A stretch of 64,000 nt of DNA, taken from the NCBI GenBank assembly GCA_963674835.2, contig CAXXKC010000002.1:2170001-2234000 (forward strand), read 5' to 3'. The stretch is from G963674835 sp963674835 (GTDB lineage Bacteria > Planctomycetota > Planctomycetia > Pirellulales > Thermoguttaceae). Positions 9,084 to 18,249 of the stretch are shown here, in pieces. The position numbers and the translations under genes are program-made. The notes beneath the pieces are model-generated. The model was not told the DNA's origin and made no database searches. It saw only the letters and a program-made list of their open reading frames with translations. The stretch's first letter is position 1; each line of letters starts with the position of its first letter.

Positions 9084-9890
9084 ATGAAACTTCTCGATCG
9101 GTTAGAGCGCAAATTCGGCCGCTGGGCGATCCCCAACATCACGATGGTCCTTATCGCGGGCCAAGTTCTCGTGTATGTCTTGGCGTGGATGCCGCAGCAG
9201 CGCGGGTTGGATCTGGCGATGATTCCCAACCGCGTGCTGCAAGGTGAAGTGTGGCGGATCTTCTCGTTCGTGTTCACGCCACCGCCGATGAACCCGCTGT
9301 TCGCCTTCTTCTTCTGGTACCTGTTCTACCTGATGGGCACGGCACTGGAACATACCTGGGGAACCTTCCGCTACAACTGCTTTCTATTGATCGGCTGGGT
9401 GGCGACGGTCGCCGTCTCGTTTCTCGTGCCGGAGCAGCCGGCTTCCGTCATCTTCCTCCAAGGCTCGGTCTTCCTGGCATTCGCCTGGCTGTATCCGGAT
9501 TTCGAGCTGGCGTTGTTTTTCGTCCTTCCGGTAAAGATCAAGTGGCTGGCGCTGCTGACGTGGCTTTACTACGGCTACGTTCTGTTGCGCGGCAATCTGC
9601 TGACGCAGGTGCTCATAGTGGCGTCCATCGCCAATTTCCTCGTCTTCTTCGGGCCGGACATCTGGCTTCGCATGAAGGCCGGACGGCGCAAAATGGTCCA
9701 TCAGGCCGGCCAGATCAAATCCAAGAACCAACCCCGCCATCGCTGCCGGACATGCGGCATCACCGAGCTGAGCCATCCGAACGAAGACTTCCGCTATTGC
9801 TCCAAGTGCGAAGGCACGCAGTGCTATTGCTCGGCCCATCTGCACAATCATGAGCACGTCACCAAGGACATGACCGCTCCTCAGCGCTGA
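9084..9890 (+). CDS. Rhomboid-fold membrane protein with C-terminal zinc ribbon; probable pseudoprotease
   Basis: The 268-residue protein has about six hydrophobic segments up to residue 195. The LEHTWGTFRYN loop and the WRIFSFVF segment recall the rhomboid/Derlin fold. I cannot find the catalytic GxSG serine motif; the nearest segment reads LQGSVFLAF, and no matching late helix His is evident, so a non-proteolytic role is inferred. The C-terminus (about 212-260) contains CRTCG, CSKC, CYC and several His residues, fitting a metal-binding ribbon on the cytoplasmic side. Function is unknown; membrane protein quality control or a scaffold role is possible by analogy only. Confidence 0.75.
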   Translation: MKLLDRLERKFGRWAIPNITMVLIAGQVLVYVLAWMPQQRGLDLAMIPNRVLQGEVWRIFSFVFTPPPMNPLFAFFFWYLFYLMGTALEHTWGTFRYNCFLLIGWVATVAVSFLVPEQPASVIFLQGSVFLAFAWLYPDFELALFFVLPVKIKWLALLTWLYYGYVLLRGNLLTQVLIVASIANFLVFFGPDIWLRMKAGRRKMVHQAGQIKSKNQPRHRCRTCGITELSHPNEDFRYCSKCEGTQCYCSAHLHNHEHVTKDMTAPQR

Positions 9891-10025
9891 ATGACTGATT
9901 GGACCCGAACTAGGTCGCTCGCAGCCGAAACAGTCAGAAACTTGCTCCCGGCCGGTTCTCGTGGTACAAGTGGCTGGAAATCTCCCACACACGAAGTCCC
10001 CGGCTGGAAATCGAAAGGAGCACCC

Positions 10026-11294
10026 ATGCGACGCACCAACGCCTTTGCTCGACTGGTCCCGATCCTCGTCGGGTTCTGCTGCCTCGCCTTTGATTCAGCC
10101 GCATCCGACGGCGCACCGCCCAAGCCCGACAAGCCGGCCGCGGCGGTCATCGACGCGTCGGCGTACCCAAATCTCCAGGCTGCTTTCGACGCTGTGCCCG
10201 ATTCTGGCGGGCTGGTAAAACTGCCGCCGGGGAACTTCGAGATCACCGAGCCGTTGGTTCTTACGAAGGCCAACACGCGAGTTGAAGGCTCGGGCACCGC
10301 CACGCACGTGCTCAACGGCAATACACAGGGCAAGCCGGCGCTGATTATCCGGCCGCCCGACTTCGAGAAGAATCCCAAGTCACGGCTTTGGCGCGTCCAG
10401 TTGGCCAACTTTCGCGTCAGTGGCGATCCCGGCGCTCCCTACGATAAGAGCACCCAGCCCAAGAGCGGCGATGGAGTGCTCGCCCAGAATATCGACGAAA
10501 TCTACCTGGAAGGAATGACGGTCGATCACAACGGTGGTCACGGAGTCACTCTGGTTCGGTGCATCGAAGATCCGCGGGTCGCCGATTCGCTGATCACTTA
10601 CAATGCCCAGGCGGGCTTGAACATCGTCGGAGGGCACGACATTGTCGTCAACGCCAATCACTTCGAAGAGAACCAGGACGCGGTTCGCTGCATCGACAGC
10701 TACAATCTCTGCATGAACGGCAACAACGTCGACGACCACCTGGGCAACGGCGTGGTGATCGAGAACACCTACGGCTCGGTCCTGTCAGGGAACATGATTG
10801 AAGAGTGCCAAGGCGTTGGAGTGATCCTCGACCGAGACTGTTACGGCATTACGATCAGCGCCAATGTGCTGGCCGACAACACCGGCGGCGGCGTGGAGCT
10901 GCGCGATGCCTGGGGTTGTGCCGTGTCGGCCAATACGTTCACCATCAACATACACGGTGGGCTCCGCATCGGCCCGCAGTCGGGACGAATTACCGTGACC
11001 GGAAACAACTTCTCCGACAGTTTTATCGGCGACAGGATTCTGCGGCCAAAGCATGCGGGAACCACGGGAATGGTTCTGGAGGGGGCTACCGATGTGACGA
11101 TCAGCGGCAACCTCTTCTCCGGCCTGAACACGCCAGCCATCGCAGCCGACAAGAAGTCGCAGCGACTCAACATCACGGGCAACATCGTTACCGACGTCAA
11201 CCGCGGCGCCGGCGAGGCCCGAGCGCCTATCGCCGTCGACGGGGCCGGGCAATCGCTCATCGAGAATAACCTGATCGGTACGCCGGCGAAGTGA
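10026..11294 (+). CDS. Secreted right-handed beta-helix (pectin lyase-fold) protein
   Basis: The 422-residue protein starts with a signal peptide (MRRTNAFARLVPILVGFCCL, cleaved near ASDG). The segment YPNLQAAFDAVPDSGGLVKL and the repeated short strands ending in N (for example NGNNVDDHLGNGVVIENTYG) are characteristic of the parallel beta-helix fold shared by pectate lyases and other polysaccharide-active enzymes. I cannot assign a substrate or catalytic residues. The ATG at 10026 follows AAGGAG five bases upstream; the frame is open 135 bases further upstream, but that part lacks protein character. Confidence 0.85.
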   Translation: MRRTNAFARLVPILVGFCCLAFDSAASDGAPPKPDKPAAAVIDASAYPNLQAAFDAVPDSGGLVKLPPGNFEITEPLVLTKANTRVEGSGTATHVLNGNTQGKPALIIRPPDFEKNPKSRLWRVQLANFRVSGDPGAPYDKSTQPKSGDGVLAQNIDEIYLEGMTVDHNGGHGVTLVRCIEDPRVADSLITYNAQAGLNIVGGHDIVVNANHFEENQDAVRCIDSYNLCMNGNNVDDHLGNGVVIENTYGSVLSGNMIEECQGVGVILDRDCYGITISANVLADNTGGGVELRDAWGCAVSANTFTINIHGGLRIGPQSGRITVTGNNFSDSFIGDRILRPKHAGTTGMVLEGATDVTISGNLFSGLNTPAIAADKKSQRLNITGNIVTDVNRGAGEARAPIAVDGAGQSLIENNLIGTPAK

Positions 11295-11431
11295 TGCGCC
11301 TCGCAGGCAGAAACGAAGGCGGCTTCGCAAACGGAGCAACTGGCCTAACCGGCGAGGTTTTCGCGGGCGCCACGATTGGCCCTTGATGGCGCTGTTTTTC
11401 GGCCTGGCACGGCAAGAAGCTGCCCGGCCGC

Positions 11432-12190
11432 GTGGACAACCGCTGGGCGGTGGATGATACTGGACCGAGTCGTCTTCTCACCACGATCCTACGCGACCGG
11501 TTCGGGTACGTTATGGAGACTGCTCGTCGACGCTATTTCGCTCACACCGCCCATCCGTCGGTCGGCATATCGGCGTTTCCGGAGATCCGCTGGCGTTGCG
11601 GACAAGGAATCGGGCCGGCGAACCGTCCGAACGATTCCGCACTGCAAGTGCTTTTTGTCGTACCACCGCTGGACGAGCCGCTCGAGGAGGCGATCTGGAC
11701 GCTCAAGGAGCATCTCGAACAAGAGGGCTCGTGCGAGTGCCACCGCGCGTTCTGCGGCCTGGCAGACTTGCCTGCCGAGGATCGGCAGCATGCCGACTGC
11801 GTGCTTCTGCTCTGCGCCGATGCCGACGAGGGCCGATGGCGAGAATCGGTCGAGGTCTCTTGCCAGCATGGTCAAGGAATCGTAGCGGTCGCCATCCGGG
11901 GCGATGCCACGTCGCAACGGGTGGTCGCGCGCGTGGTCCCTGGGGCGGAGCACCATCCCGTCGTGCAGAGCGGGCCAACATCCATTGCCGTTTCGGACGG
12001 GCCTCCGATTGCCGAACCACCCCAGGACGCGCAGATTCTGTTTGCGAGCGATCATGGACCGGTAGCCTGGAGTGTCAGACTCGCGGCCGGAGGGATGTTC
12101 TTCATGTGGGTGGGTGATGCGGCTGGGCTCACTCGCCCTAGTGTCCGCCGGTTGCTCCGCAACGCGCTGGGGTGGACGGCGGATCGCTGA
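11432..12190 (+). CDS. Hypothetical protein with ThuA/GATase-like flavour
   Basis: The 252-residue frame resembles, weakly, the class I glutamine amidotransferase-like fold of ThuA proteins. A first strand LQVLFVVPP is followed by a helix, then ADCVLLLCADADEGRW and GQGIVAVAIRGD, then EHHPVVQSGP, and it ends in LLRNALGWTA. These blocks match the order in ThuA domains, but I see no catalytic Cys motif. No signal peptide is clear. The GTG at 11432 lacks a ribosome binding site, and ATG 11513 is an equally possible start. Its substrate is unknown. Confidence 0.5.
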   Translation: MDNRWAVDDTGPSRLLTTILRDRFGYVMETARRRYFAHTAHPSVGISAFPEIRWRCGQGIGPANRPNDSALQVLFVVPPLDEPLEEAIWTLKEHLEQEGSCECHRAFCGLADLPAEDRQHADCVLLLCADADEGRWRESVEVSCQHGQGIVAVAIRGDATSQRVVARVVPGAEHHPVVQSGPTSIAVSDGPPIAEPPQDAQILFASDHGPVAWSVRLAAGGMFFMWVGDAAGLTRPSVRRLLRNALGWTADR

Positions 12191-12571
12191 ACTTCGTTGG
12201 TGGTGAATTTCAAGGTCTAAACCAAACTCCGTAGGCGGAGAATCCCCTCTGCGTGGCCGTGCCGTACGGGTCATGGGCGTTGAGACAATTCGGCCCTTAT
12301 GCGAAGCCGGGCTTGCCGAAGAAGGCCAACCACTGCATACTGAAGGCGCGTCGCAATCGCGGCTTCATTATCAGTACGTTCGCGGCCTCATCATGCGTTA
12401 TTCCCTGCTCGGCGAGCATTGGGAGGGATACACCAGACTCCCCGTTGCTTCCTTTCGACAGTCGAGGTTCTGTCAGTAAGACGGCATTCTGCATCTGTCA
12501 TTGTGACTGAGAGAACCGACGATCCGTCGGCGCGGCCATCTTGTCTTGAAGCCTTCTCGGGGAGACGGAAC
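12191..12571. other. Intergenic stretch without a supported gene
   Basis: Short overlapping frames exist on both strands (about 65-85 codons), but none has a ribosome binding site or a recognisable family. A minus-strand frame ending at 12297 has a protein-like C-terminus and could be a relic. I see no RNA gene here. Confidence 0.4.
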
Positions 12572-12865
12572 ATGAGTATTTCGGGATCAGAGACTTCCCA
12601 TGTGGAGAACCACAGCCGGGCAGTCGCAGCCATCCAACGGGGTCAGCGGCACCACCACCGCGCCTCCGAGGCCTTGCGGCGCGGCCAACGCGAGGTGGCC
12701 TTTCGCGACCTGGACCAAGCCATCGAAGCCTACACGGAGTGCATTCAGTTCGACCCCAAGAACCTCACGGGCTACACGTATCGCGCTCGCGCATACGAGC
12801 TGAAAGGTGAGGATTCGCTGGCCGAGGCCGATCTGGATATGGCCAGGGCGTTGGAATCGCATTAG
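12572..12865 (+). CDS. Small tetratricopeptide-repeat protein
   Basis: The 97-residue protein has a His/Arg-rich first third, then about one and a half TPR units: AFRDLDQAIEAYTECIQFDP followed by LTGYTYRARAYELKGEDSLA and AEADLDMARALE. TPR helices mediate protein contacts. There is no signal peptide. GGGGAGA upstream of the ATG at 12572 supports this start over the longer open frame. Its partner is unknown. Confidence 0.75.
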   Translation: MSISGSETSHVENHSRAVAAIQRGQRHHHRASEALRRGQREVAFRDLDQAIEAYTECIQFDPKNLTGYTYRARAYELKGEDSLAEADLDMARALESH

Positions 12866-13111
12866 CGCGTCTCGCACGCGGCGATGGGGTAGCTGCCCTG
12901 CGCGCGGGACCGCCACGGGCGGGGCATCGATGGCGAATCGCTCCGGCGTCGAGTGCGGTTGATGAGCGACCGCCTCGTCCCACGTGACCATCCGACGGGA
13001 ACTCGGTTTGCAGGGTCTCGGGGCGCCGCGCTTGACTTGGCCGTCCGTGGAGTCAAGAATCAGTCTCAAGTGGGCTCGGACCGATTCTGAGATAAGTCAA
13101 GGAGATCCGTC

Positions 13112-14632
13112 ATGAACGCACACGTGCGACGCTCTTGTCTGGTCGCGGCCTCATGGGTCGCGCTCACTTTCTCGGTCGGCTCCCTGCGAGCTGCCGATGC
13201 GCCGCCGCTGCTGAAGGTCGGGTTCGCCGAGACCGACATCACGCCCGAACTCGGCATGGAGAAGCCGGGCGGCTACGGCAAAGCCTATTGCAGGACGGTC
13301 CAAGACCCATGCAAGGTGCGCGCGGCCGTGTTCGATGACGGCAAGAAGCGGGTCGCCTTGGTGGGCATCGACGCCCTGGTCATTCGCCGCCAGACCGCCG
13401 ACAAGGCCCGCCAGTTGATCCAGCAGCGCTGCGGAATTCCTGCCGAAGCGGTGCTGATCGGTGCCTCGCACTCCCACAGCTCCGGTCCTACCGGCATGAT
13501 TTTGCCGGGCGAGTACGACGGGGCTGACGATCTCGCGAAACAACTCGCCTATGAGAAGTCGTCCTGCTCCGACGCCAAGTACCTCGAACGCGTCGTCGAG
13601 CAGATCGCCGCGGCCGTTTGCGATGCGGACGGGAAGCGGGCCGAGGCGCTCTGCGGCGTCGGTTCCGGTCATGAAGACAAGGTGGCCTTCAACCGGCGTT
13701 TCCACATGAAGAATGGCCTGACGTTCACGCACCCCGGGAAACGGAACCCTGACATTGTCAAACCGGCCGGCCCCATCGATCCCGAGGTGGGAGTGGTCGG
13801 CGCGTGGAGCAAGGACGGCAAGTTGCTCGGTTGCATCGTCAACTATGCGTGTCACGGGACGACCGCGGCCAGCGGGTTCTCGGCCAATTGGATCTACTAC
13901 CTGGAACAGGCGATTCGCGGCGTGATGGGCCCCGACACAGTCGTCGTCTTCCTCCAAGGCGACTGCGGCGATATCACGCAGGTCGACAACCTCAGTGCCT
14001 ATCCCAACGTCGACGGCCCGATCGTCGGCGGCCGCGTGGGCGCGGAGGCCGTGAAAGTGTTGCTGACCATGGCCCGGGGCCCGATGGGTCCGTTGGACGC
14101 GAAAGCTCGTGTGCTGGACGTTGGGCAGCGAGTGCCGACACCCGAACGAGTGTCGCAGTGTCGGGAACTGGTCAAGAAGGACCCACAAACAGTCGGCGCA
14201 ACGGAGTGGACGTTCGCCAAGGAGATCGTGCTGCTGGATGCCCTACTGAAGCACGGCACGCTTGAGAAGCCGGAAGTGCAGGCAATCCAGATTGGCCCGG
14301 CAGTCTTCGTTTCCAACTCGGCCGAGATGTTTGTGGAGTATGGCTTGGACCTGAAGGCGAAGAGCCCGTTCCCGTTCACGTTTCCGGTGGAGCTTGCCAA
14401 CGGTTGCGTCGGCTACGTGCCCACCGAGAAGGCCCTCGGCGAGGGTGGCGGAGGATACGAAACCCGTCTGACCAGCTACAGTCACTTGGAAGTGGCCGCC
14501 GGTCGGAAGATGCTTGACGCCTCGCTGGAGTTAGTCCGGCAGATGAAGCCCAGCAAGGTTCCCATGCCTACGGAGCTTCCGGTGAACAAGACTCCGTGGT
14601 CGTACGGCAGCGTTCCGCCGGAAACCCATTAA
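13112..14632 (+). CDS. Secreted neutral/alkaline ceramidase-like hydrolase
   Basis: The 506-residue protein has a cleavable signal peptide (Ala before ADAPPLLK) and follows AAGGAGA at good spacing. The ETDITPELG and GGYGKAY opening, IGASHSHSSGPTG near residue 125 and NYACHGTTAASG near 250 match the N-terminal catalytic domain of neutral ceramidases, where the histidines bind zinc. The C-terminal Ig-like domain of classical ceramidases seems absent. Planctomycetes have many such secreted proteins and their true substrates are mostly unknown, so amide hydrolysis of ceramide is not certain. Confidence 0.8.
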   Translation: MNAHVRRSCLVAASWVALTFSVGSLRAADAPPLLKVGFAETDITPELGMEKPGGYGKAYCRTVQDPCKVRAAVFDDGKKRVALVGIDALVIRRQTADKARQLIQQRCGIPAEAVLIGASHSHSSGPTGMILPGEYDGADDLAKQLAYEKSSCSDAKYLERVVEQIAAAVCDADGKRAEALCGVGSGHEDKVAFNRRFHMKNGLTFTHPGKRNPDIVKPAGPIDPEVGVVGAWSKDGKLLGCIVNYACHGTTAASGFSANWIYYLEQAIRGVMGPDTVVVFLQGDCGDITQVDNLSAYPNVDGPIVGGRVGAEAVKVLLTMARGPMGPLDAKARVLDVGQRVPTPERVSQCRELVKKDPQTVGATEWTFAKEIVLLDALLKHGTLEKPEVQAIQIGPAVFVSNSAEMFVEYGLDLKAKSPFPFTFPVELANGCVGYVPTEKALGEGGGGYETRLTSYSHLEVAAGRKMLDASLELVRQMKPSKVPMPTELPVNKTPWSYGSVPPETH

Positions 14633-14664
14633 CAATCTGCCAGCCGCGGTACCTTGCCGCTTTT

Positions 14665-16032
14665 TCAGCTGTCGGCGGCCAGCTTCGCATCGATCTCATC
14701 GGTCGTGTCGGTGCTTTCGCGGCGGCGGAGGTACAGCTTGATGGGAACCTCGCTGTAGGGAAGCTCGTCGCGCAGGAACCCCAGCAGGTAGCGGAGGTAG
14801 GGCGGCGAAAGGGCCTTCGGCTCGTTGCAGAACAGCACGATCGTCGGCGGCTGCACCGCGGCTTGGGTAGCGTAGTAGATCTTCGGGCGGCGATTCTGGT
14901 ACAGCGGCGGCGGAGTGCGATCCAGGGCAGCTCGAATGATCTTGTTCAGCCGCCCCGTCCCCACGCGCATGAGCGACTGTTTGTAGAGCATCTGCGCGTG
15001 GTTGAGTAGCGCCTTGACGTTCTTGCCGCTTTGACCCGTGATGAAGGCGATCGGCACGTGCCGCATGGTACCGAAGCTGTCGCGGAGGTAGGTGACCCAC
15101 TTCTCGGTCGGCATCGTGTCGACCAAGAGGTCCCACTTATTGACGACGAAGAGGCACGGCTTGTATTGCTGGGCGATGTAGTCGGCAAGCTGCTTGTCGA
15201 CCTTGCTGATCCGTTGCGACGCGTCGAAGAACAGCAGCACGACGTCGGCGCGGCGGATGCTTCGTTCGGCCCGATGTGTGCCGTAGAAGTCGACGTTTGT
15301 GTGGATCGACTGTCGCCGGCGGATTCCGGGAGTGTCGATGGCCAAGAAGACCTTGCCGTCGAGGTCGAAGCGTACGTCGACGCTGTCGCGGGTCGTGCCG
15401 GGCACTTCGCTGACGATCATGCGATGGGCGTGGGCCAGCGTGTTGACAAACGTGCTCTTGCCCGTGTTGCGACGGCCGACGATCGCCACCTTCATGGCCG
15501 TCTCCGCCGGCGGTTCTTCCTCGCCCTCGCTCGGAGGCGGCGGCAGGCGCTCGAAGATCGCCTCGAGCAGATCCTCGCGACCGCGTTTCTGCTCGGCGCT
15601 CACGGCGATCAGCTTGCGGCCGAAGCGGTAGAACTCGTCGGCATTGGGCATGAGCGCGTTGGTGTCGGTCTTGTTCGCCACGCACAGGACGGGCGCGTTC
15701 ACGTAACGGAGCCGCTTGGAAACCTCCTGGTCCAACGGGGCAATGCCGCTTCGCGTATCGACGACGAACAGGATCACGTCGGCCGTCTCGATTGCCACTT
15801 GGATCTGATCCTCGATATGGGCGGTGAGATTGTCGACATCCTCGACGCCCATCCCGCCCGTGTCGACCAACTCGACGAAGCGGTCATGAATCTGCAGCAG
15901 GTGAGTCACGCGGTCCCGGGTGACGCCTGCCGTCGGATCGACAATCGCCAACCGGCGACCTGCCAGCCAATTGAAAATGCTCGATTTGCCAACGTTTGGC
16001 CGGCCGACGATGACGATTCTCGGTACACCCAT
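14665..16032 (-). CDS. der: Ribosome-assembly GTPase Der (EngA)
   Basis: Der has two tandem GTPase domains and a KH-like C-terminal domain and assists 50S subunit assembly. Domain 1 shows GRPNVGKSS, DTGG and NKTD. Domain 2 shows GRRNTGKST, DTPGIR and NKWD. The KH-like part starts near residue 360 and ends in a polar tail. The second G1 loop departs from the usual GxPNxGKS by RNT, but the Lys and Ser/Thr remain. I chose ATG 16032 (455 residues), which starts directly before the first beta strand; the frame is open to 16170. Confidence 0.95.
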   Translation of the reverse strand: MGVPRIVIVGRPNVGKSSIFNWLAGRRLAIVDPTAGVTRDRVTHLLQIHDRFVELVDTGGMGVEDVDNLTAHIEDQIQVAIETADVILFVVDTRSGIAPLDQEVSKRLRYVNAPVLCVANKTDTNALMPNADEFYRFGRKLIAVSAEQKRGREDLLEAIFERLPPPPSEGEEEPPAETAMKVAIVGRRNTGKSTFVNTLAHAHRMIVSEVPGTTRDSVDVRFDLDGKVFLAIDTPGIRRRQSIHTNVDFYGTHRAERSIRRADVVLLFFDASQRISKVDKQLADYIAQQYKPCLFVVNKWDLLVDTMPTEKWVTYLRDSFGTMRHVPIAFITGQSGKNVKALLNHAQMLYKQSLMRVGTGRLNKIIRAALDRTPPPLYQNRRPKIYYATQAAVQPPTIVLFCNEPKALSPPYLRYLLGFLRDELPYSEVPIKLYLRRRESTDTTDEIDAKLAADS

Positions 16033-16216
16033 GACTTCACTCACGAGACCAAGCGGAGCCCCACCACCCCCGATATTTGGAGGGGGCGCGTGCCGACTCG
16101 CTAAACCTTCTATGATAATTCGAGGCTCGTGCCACGACCATGGGTGGGGAAACTGCCGCAGCACGATCAAATCGGTATACTTACTACCGTCCCAACGACT
16201 TCATGAGGAAGCTGCG

Positions 16217-17050
16217 ATGACACGGAAGACGCCATCCACCGGTCAGCGGGCCTCTCGGGCGGCCGTGGACAGGCTGGAAAGCCTACAGCGGGCGGGAGTA
16301 ACCCACGTGAAGAAGCGACCGCCGAAAAGGGCCGACTCTGTGAAGGAAAGCAGCACGGAGGGGGCCGTTCGACCAGCGGCAAAGTCGTCCGCCAAGTCGC
16401 TGTTGGGCGACCACCAGCCCCCTCCCTCGCAGGCTGGCGAGGGAGGCCGCGCAACGCAACGCAGTTCGGCCGAGCAGGAGGAGCGGGCAGCCGCCCTGGC
16501 CGAGGTGCAGCGGACCGTCGCCAAATGCGCGCGTTGCACTGAACTGGCCAAGGCGCGAACCCAAACCGTCTTCGGTGACGGCAACCCTTCGGCTCGGCTG
16601 GCTTTCTTGGGCGAAGCCCCGGGAGCCGACGAAGACCGCATGGGAATTCCTTTCGTGGGCCGGGCGGGAAAGCTTCTGACGGACATCATCGAGAAGGGAA
16701 TGCAGATCCGCCGCAGCGATGTCTACATTCTGAACATCCTCCGTTGCCGGCCGCCCGGGAATCGCAATCCGCTACCCCTGGAGGCGGCCAACTGCCGCGA
16801 GTACCTGGACCGACAACTCGAAATCATCCAGCCGGAGTTCATCTGCTGCCTGGGGTCCGTCGCCGCACAGAATCTGTTGGACACGGCCGAATCGATCGGC
16901 AGGCTTCGCGGACGATTCTTCCAATATGGCGGGGCGAAGGTCATGTGCACCTACCATCCCGCCTACGTTCTCCGCAACCCGGCGGCCAAACGTCAGGTTT
17001 GGGAAGATATTCAGATGCTTATGGCTGAAATGGGGAAGGGGAGTGAGTAG
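16217..17050 (+). CDS. Type-4 (iron-sulfur) uracil-DNA glycosylase
   Basis: This enzyme removes uracil from DNA at the start of base-excision repair. The catalytic domain (about residues 95-275 of 277) contains CARCTEL, GEAPGADEDRMGIPFVG, ILNILRCRPPGNRNP, a Cys in ANCREYL, and TYHPAYVLRNP; four Cys of this pattern bind a 4Fe-4S cluster in the family. The first 90 residues are a polar, low-complexity extension, and bases 16421-16446 inside it form a perfect palindrome. GAGGAAG precedes the ATG at 16217. The stop codon lies inside another inverted repeat. Confidence 0.92.
   Translation: MTRKTPSTGQRASRAAVDRLESLQRAGVTHVKKRPPKRADSVKESSTEGAVRPAAKSSAKSLLGDHQPPPSQAGEGGRATQRSSAEQEERAAALAEVQRTVAKCARCTELAKARTQTVFGDGNPSARLAFLGEAPGADEDRMGIPFVGRAGKLLTDIIEKGMQIRRSDVYILNILRCRPPGNRNPLPLEAANCREYLDRQLEIIQPEFICCLGSVAAQNLLDTAESIGRLRGRFFQYGGAKVMCTYHPAYVLRNPAAKRQVWEDIQMLMAEMGKGSE
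16421..16446. repeat. Perfect 10-bp palindrome inside the glycosylase linker
   Basis: CCTCCCTCGC (16421-16430) and GCGAGGGAGG (16437-16446) are exact reverse complements around a six-base loop. It encodes part of the Pro/Gly-rich linker of the glycosylase in frame. It looks like a dispersed palindromic element, but only this copy is in the window. Confidence 0.7.
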
Positions 17051-17163
17051 TGGATAGTGGGCAGTGCGTACTGGGTGGAGGAGATGGGTTGGTATTCGTT
17101 GCGTCGAAATGGCTATATGCCCTGACTTGCCACTGCTCACTATTCACTATCCACTGCTCACTC
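17041..17163. repeat. Long inverted repeat flanking the glycosylase/reductase gap
   Basis: The 19 bases GAGTGAGTAGTGGATAGTG (17041-17059) recur inverted at 17145-17163 with one mismatch. Further shorter matches (GCAGTG 17061-17066 and CACTGC 17131-17136) extend the pairing. The glycosylase stop codon lies in the left arm. It could form a large stem-loop in RNA and act as a terminator-like barrier, or be a mobile repeat. Confidence 0.7.
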
Positions 17164-17184
17164 CCTACTGCCTAGGACACATCC

Positions 17185-18195
17185 ATGGTGCCGCAATCGT
17201 TCCGGTGTTATCTGGTTGAGAAGGACGCGCAGGGTCGGGTGCATGCGCATCTCGCGGAACGCCGCAGCAAGGAGTTGCCCGAGGGTGAGGTGATCGTTCG
17301 GGTGGCCTACTCGTCGCTGAACTACAAGGACGCCATGGCGGCGAAGGGACATCCGGGCGTGAACAAGGTCTTCCCGCACATCCCCGGTGTTGACGCAGCC
17401 GGTATTGTCGCCGAGAGCGGCGTCTACGAGTTCGTCGAAGGCGACCCAGTGCTGGTGACCGGCTTCCAAATGGGAACCAATCGCTGGGGCGGATTTGCCG
17501 AGTACATCCGTGTGCCGATGGAGTGGATCGTGCCGTTACCGGAAGGTCTGTCACTTCAGGAGAGCATGATCCTGGGAACGGCCGGACTCACGGCGGGTCT
17601 TGCGATCCACACGCTCCAGGCGCACAATGTGGGCCCGCAAGACGGCGAGGTGGCCGTGACGGGCGCCAGCGGCGGCGTGGGAAGCATCGCGGTGGCGCTG
17701 TTGGCCAGGTTGGGCTATCGCGCAGTCGCCATCACAGGCAAGGCATCGGCGCACGACTACCTCCGCGAGCTTGGGGCGGCGGAGGTCGTCGGGCGAGAGG
17801 TGCTCGATCGTAGCGCCGATAGGCCCATGCGATCGGCGCGATGGGCTGGCGCGGTGGATGTTGTTGGGGGGGGCACGCTGGCGGCCCTCATTGCTTCCAC
17901 GCGGCGCGGCGGTTGCATCGCCGCTTGTGGGATGGTCGGCGGCGGACAGTTGGAAACCAGCGTGTTTCCCTTCATCCTCCGCGGCGTCACCCTCGCCGGG
18001 ATCGACACGGTCTTGTGCCCGCTACCGTTACGGCACGAGACCTGGGCGCAATTGGCCGGCGAGTGGAAGCCGGACTGCCTGCAGGCCATCGGGCACATCA
18101 TCGAAATGGATGAACTGCCATCGCAGATCGAAGAGATCCTGGCGGGTCGCATTCGCGGTCGTGTAGTCGTTCGCATCGGATCCGAAAACCAGTGA
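17185..18195 (+). CDS. AcuI/YhdH-type zinc-free MDR oxidoreductase
   Basis: The 336-residue protein belongs to the YhdH/AcuI group of medium-chain reductases; characterised members reduce acrylyl-CoA to propionyl-CoA with NADPH. Visible motifs are SSLNYKDAMA near residue 43, FPHIPGVDAAG near 65, GTAGLTAGLAI near 132 and the cofactor loop VTGASGGVGSIAV near 157. No zinc ligands of alcohol dehydrogenases are present. The ATG at 17185 lies just after the inverted repeat. The exact substrate is not certain. Confidence 0.88.
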   Translation: MVPQSFRCYLVEKDAQGRVHAHLAERRSKELPEGEVIVRVAYSSLNYKDAMAAKGHPGVNKVFPHIPGVDAAGIVAESGVYEFVEGDPVLVTGFQMGTNRWGGFAEYIRVPMEWIVPLPEGLSLQESMILGTAGLTAGLAIHTLQAHNVGPQDGEVAVTGASGGVGSIAVALLARLGYRAVAITGKASAHDYLRELGAAEVVGREVLDRSADRPMRSARWAGAVDVVGGGTLAALIASTRRGGCIAACGMVGGGQLETSVFPFILRGVTLAGIDTVLCPLPLRHETWAQLAGEWKPDCLQAIGHIIEMDELPSQIEEILAGRIRGRVVVRIGSENQ

Positions 18196-18249
18196 GTGGC
18201 AACCGACGGCCGGCTACCAGTTAGCAGCCGCCCGTCGCACCAGCCAGCC

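Noticed and set aside
12297..12494. A minus-strand 65-codon frame with a protein-like C-terminus
   Set aside because: No ribosome binding site or family is visible, and plus-strand frames overlap it; possible relic only.
14646..14665. GCGG...CCGC followed by TTTTT after the ceramidase-like gene
   Set aside because: The stem is only four base pairs, too weak to call a terminator with confidence.
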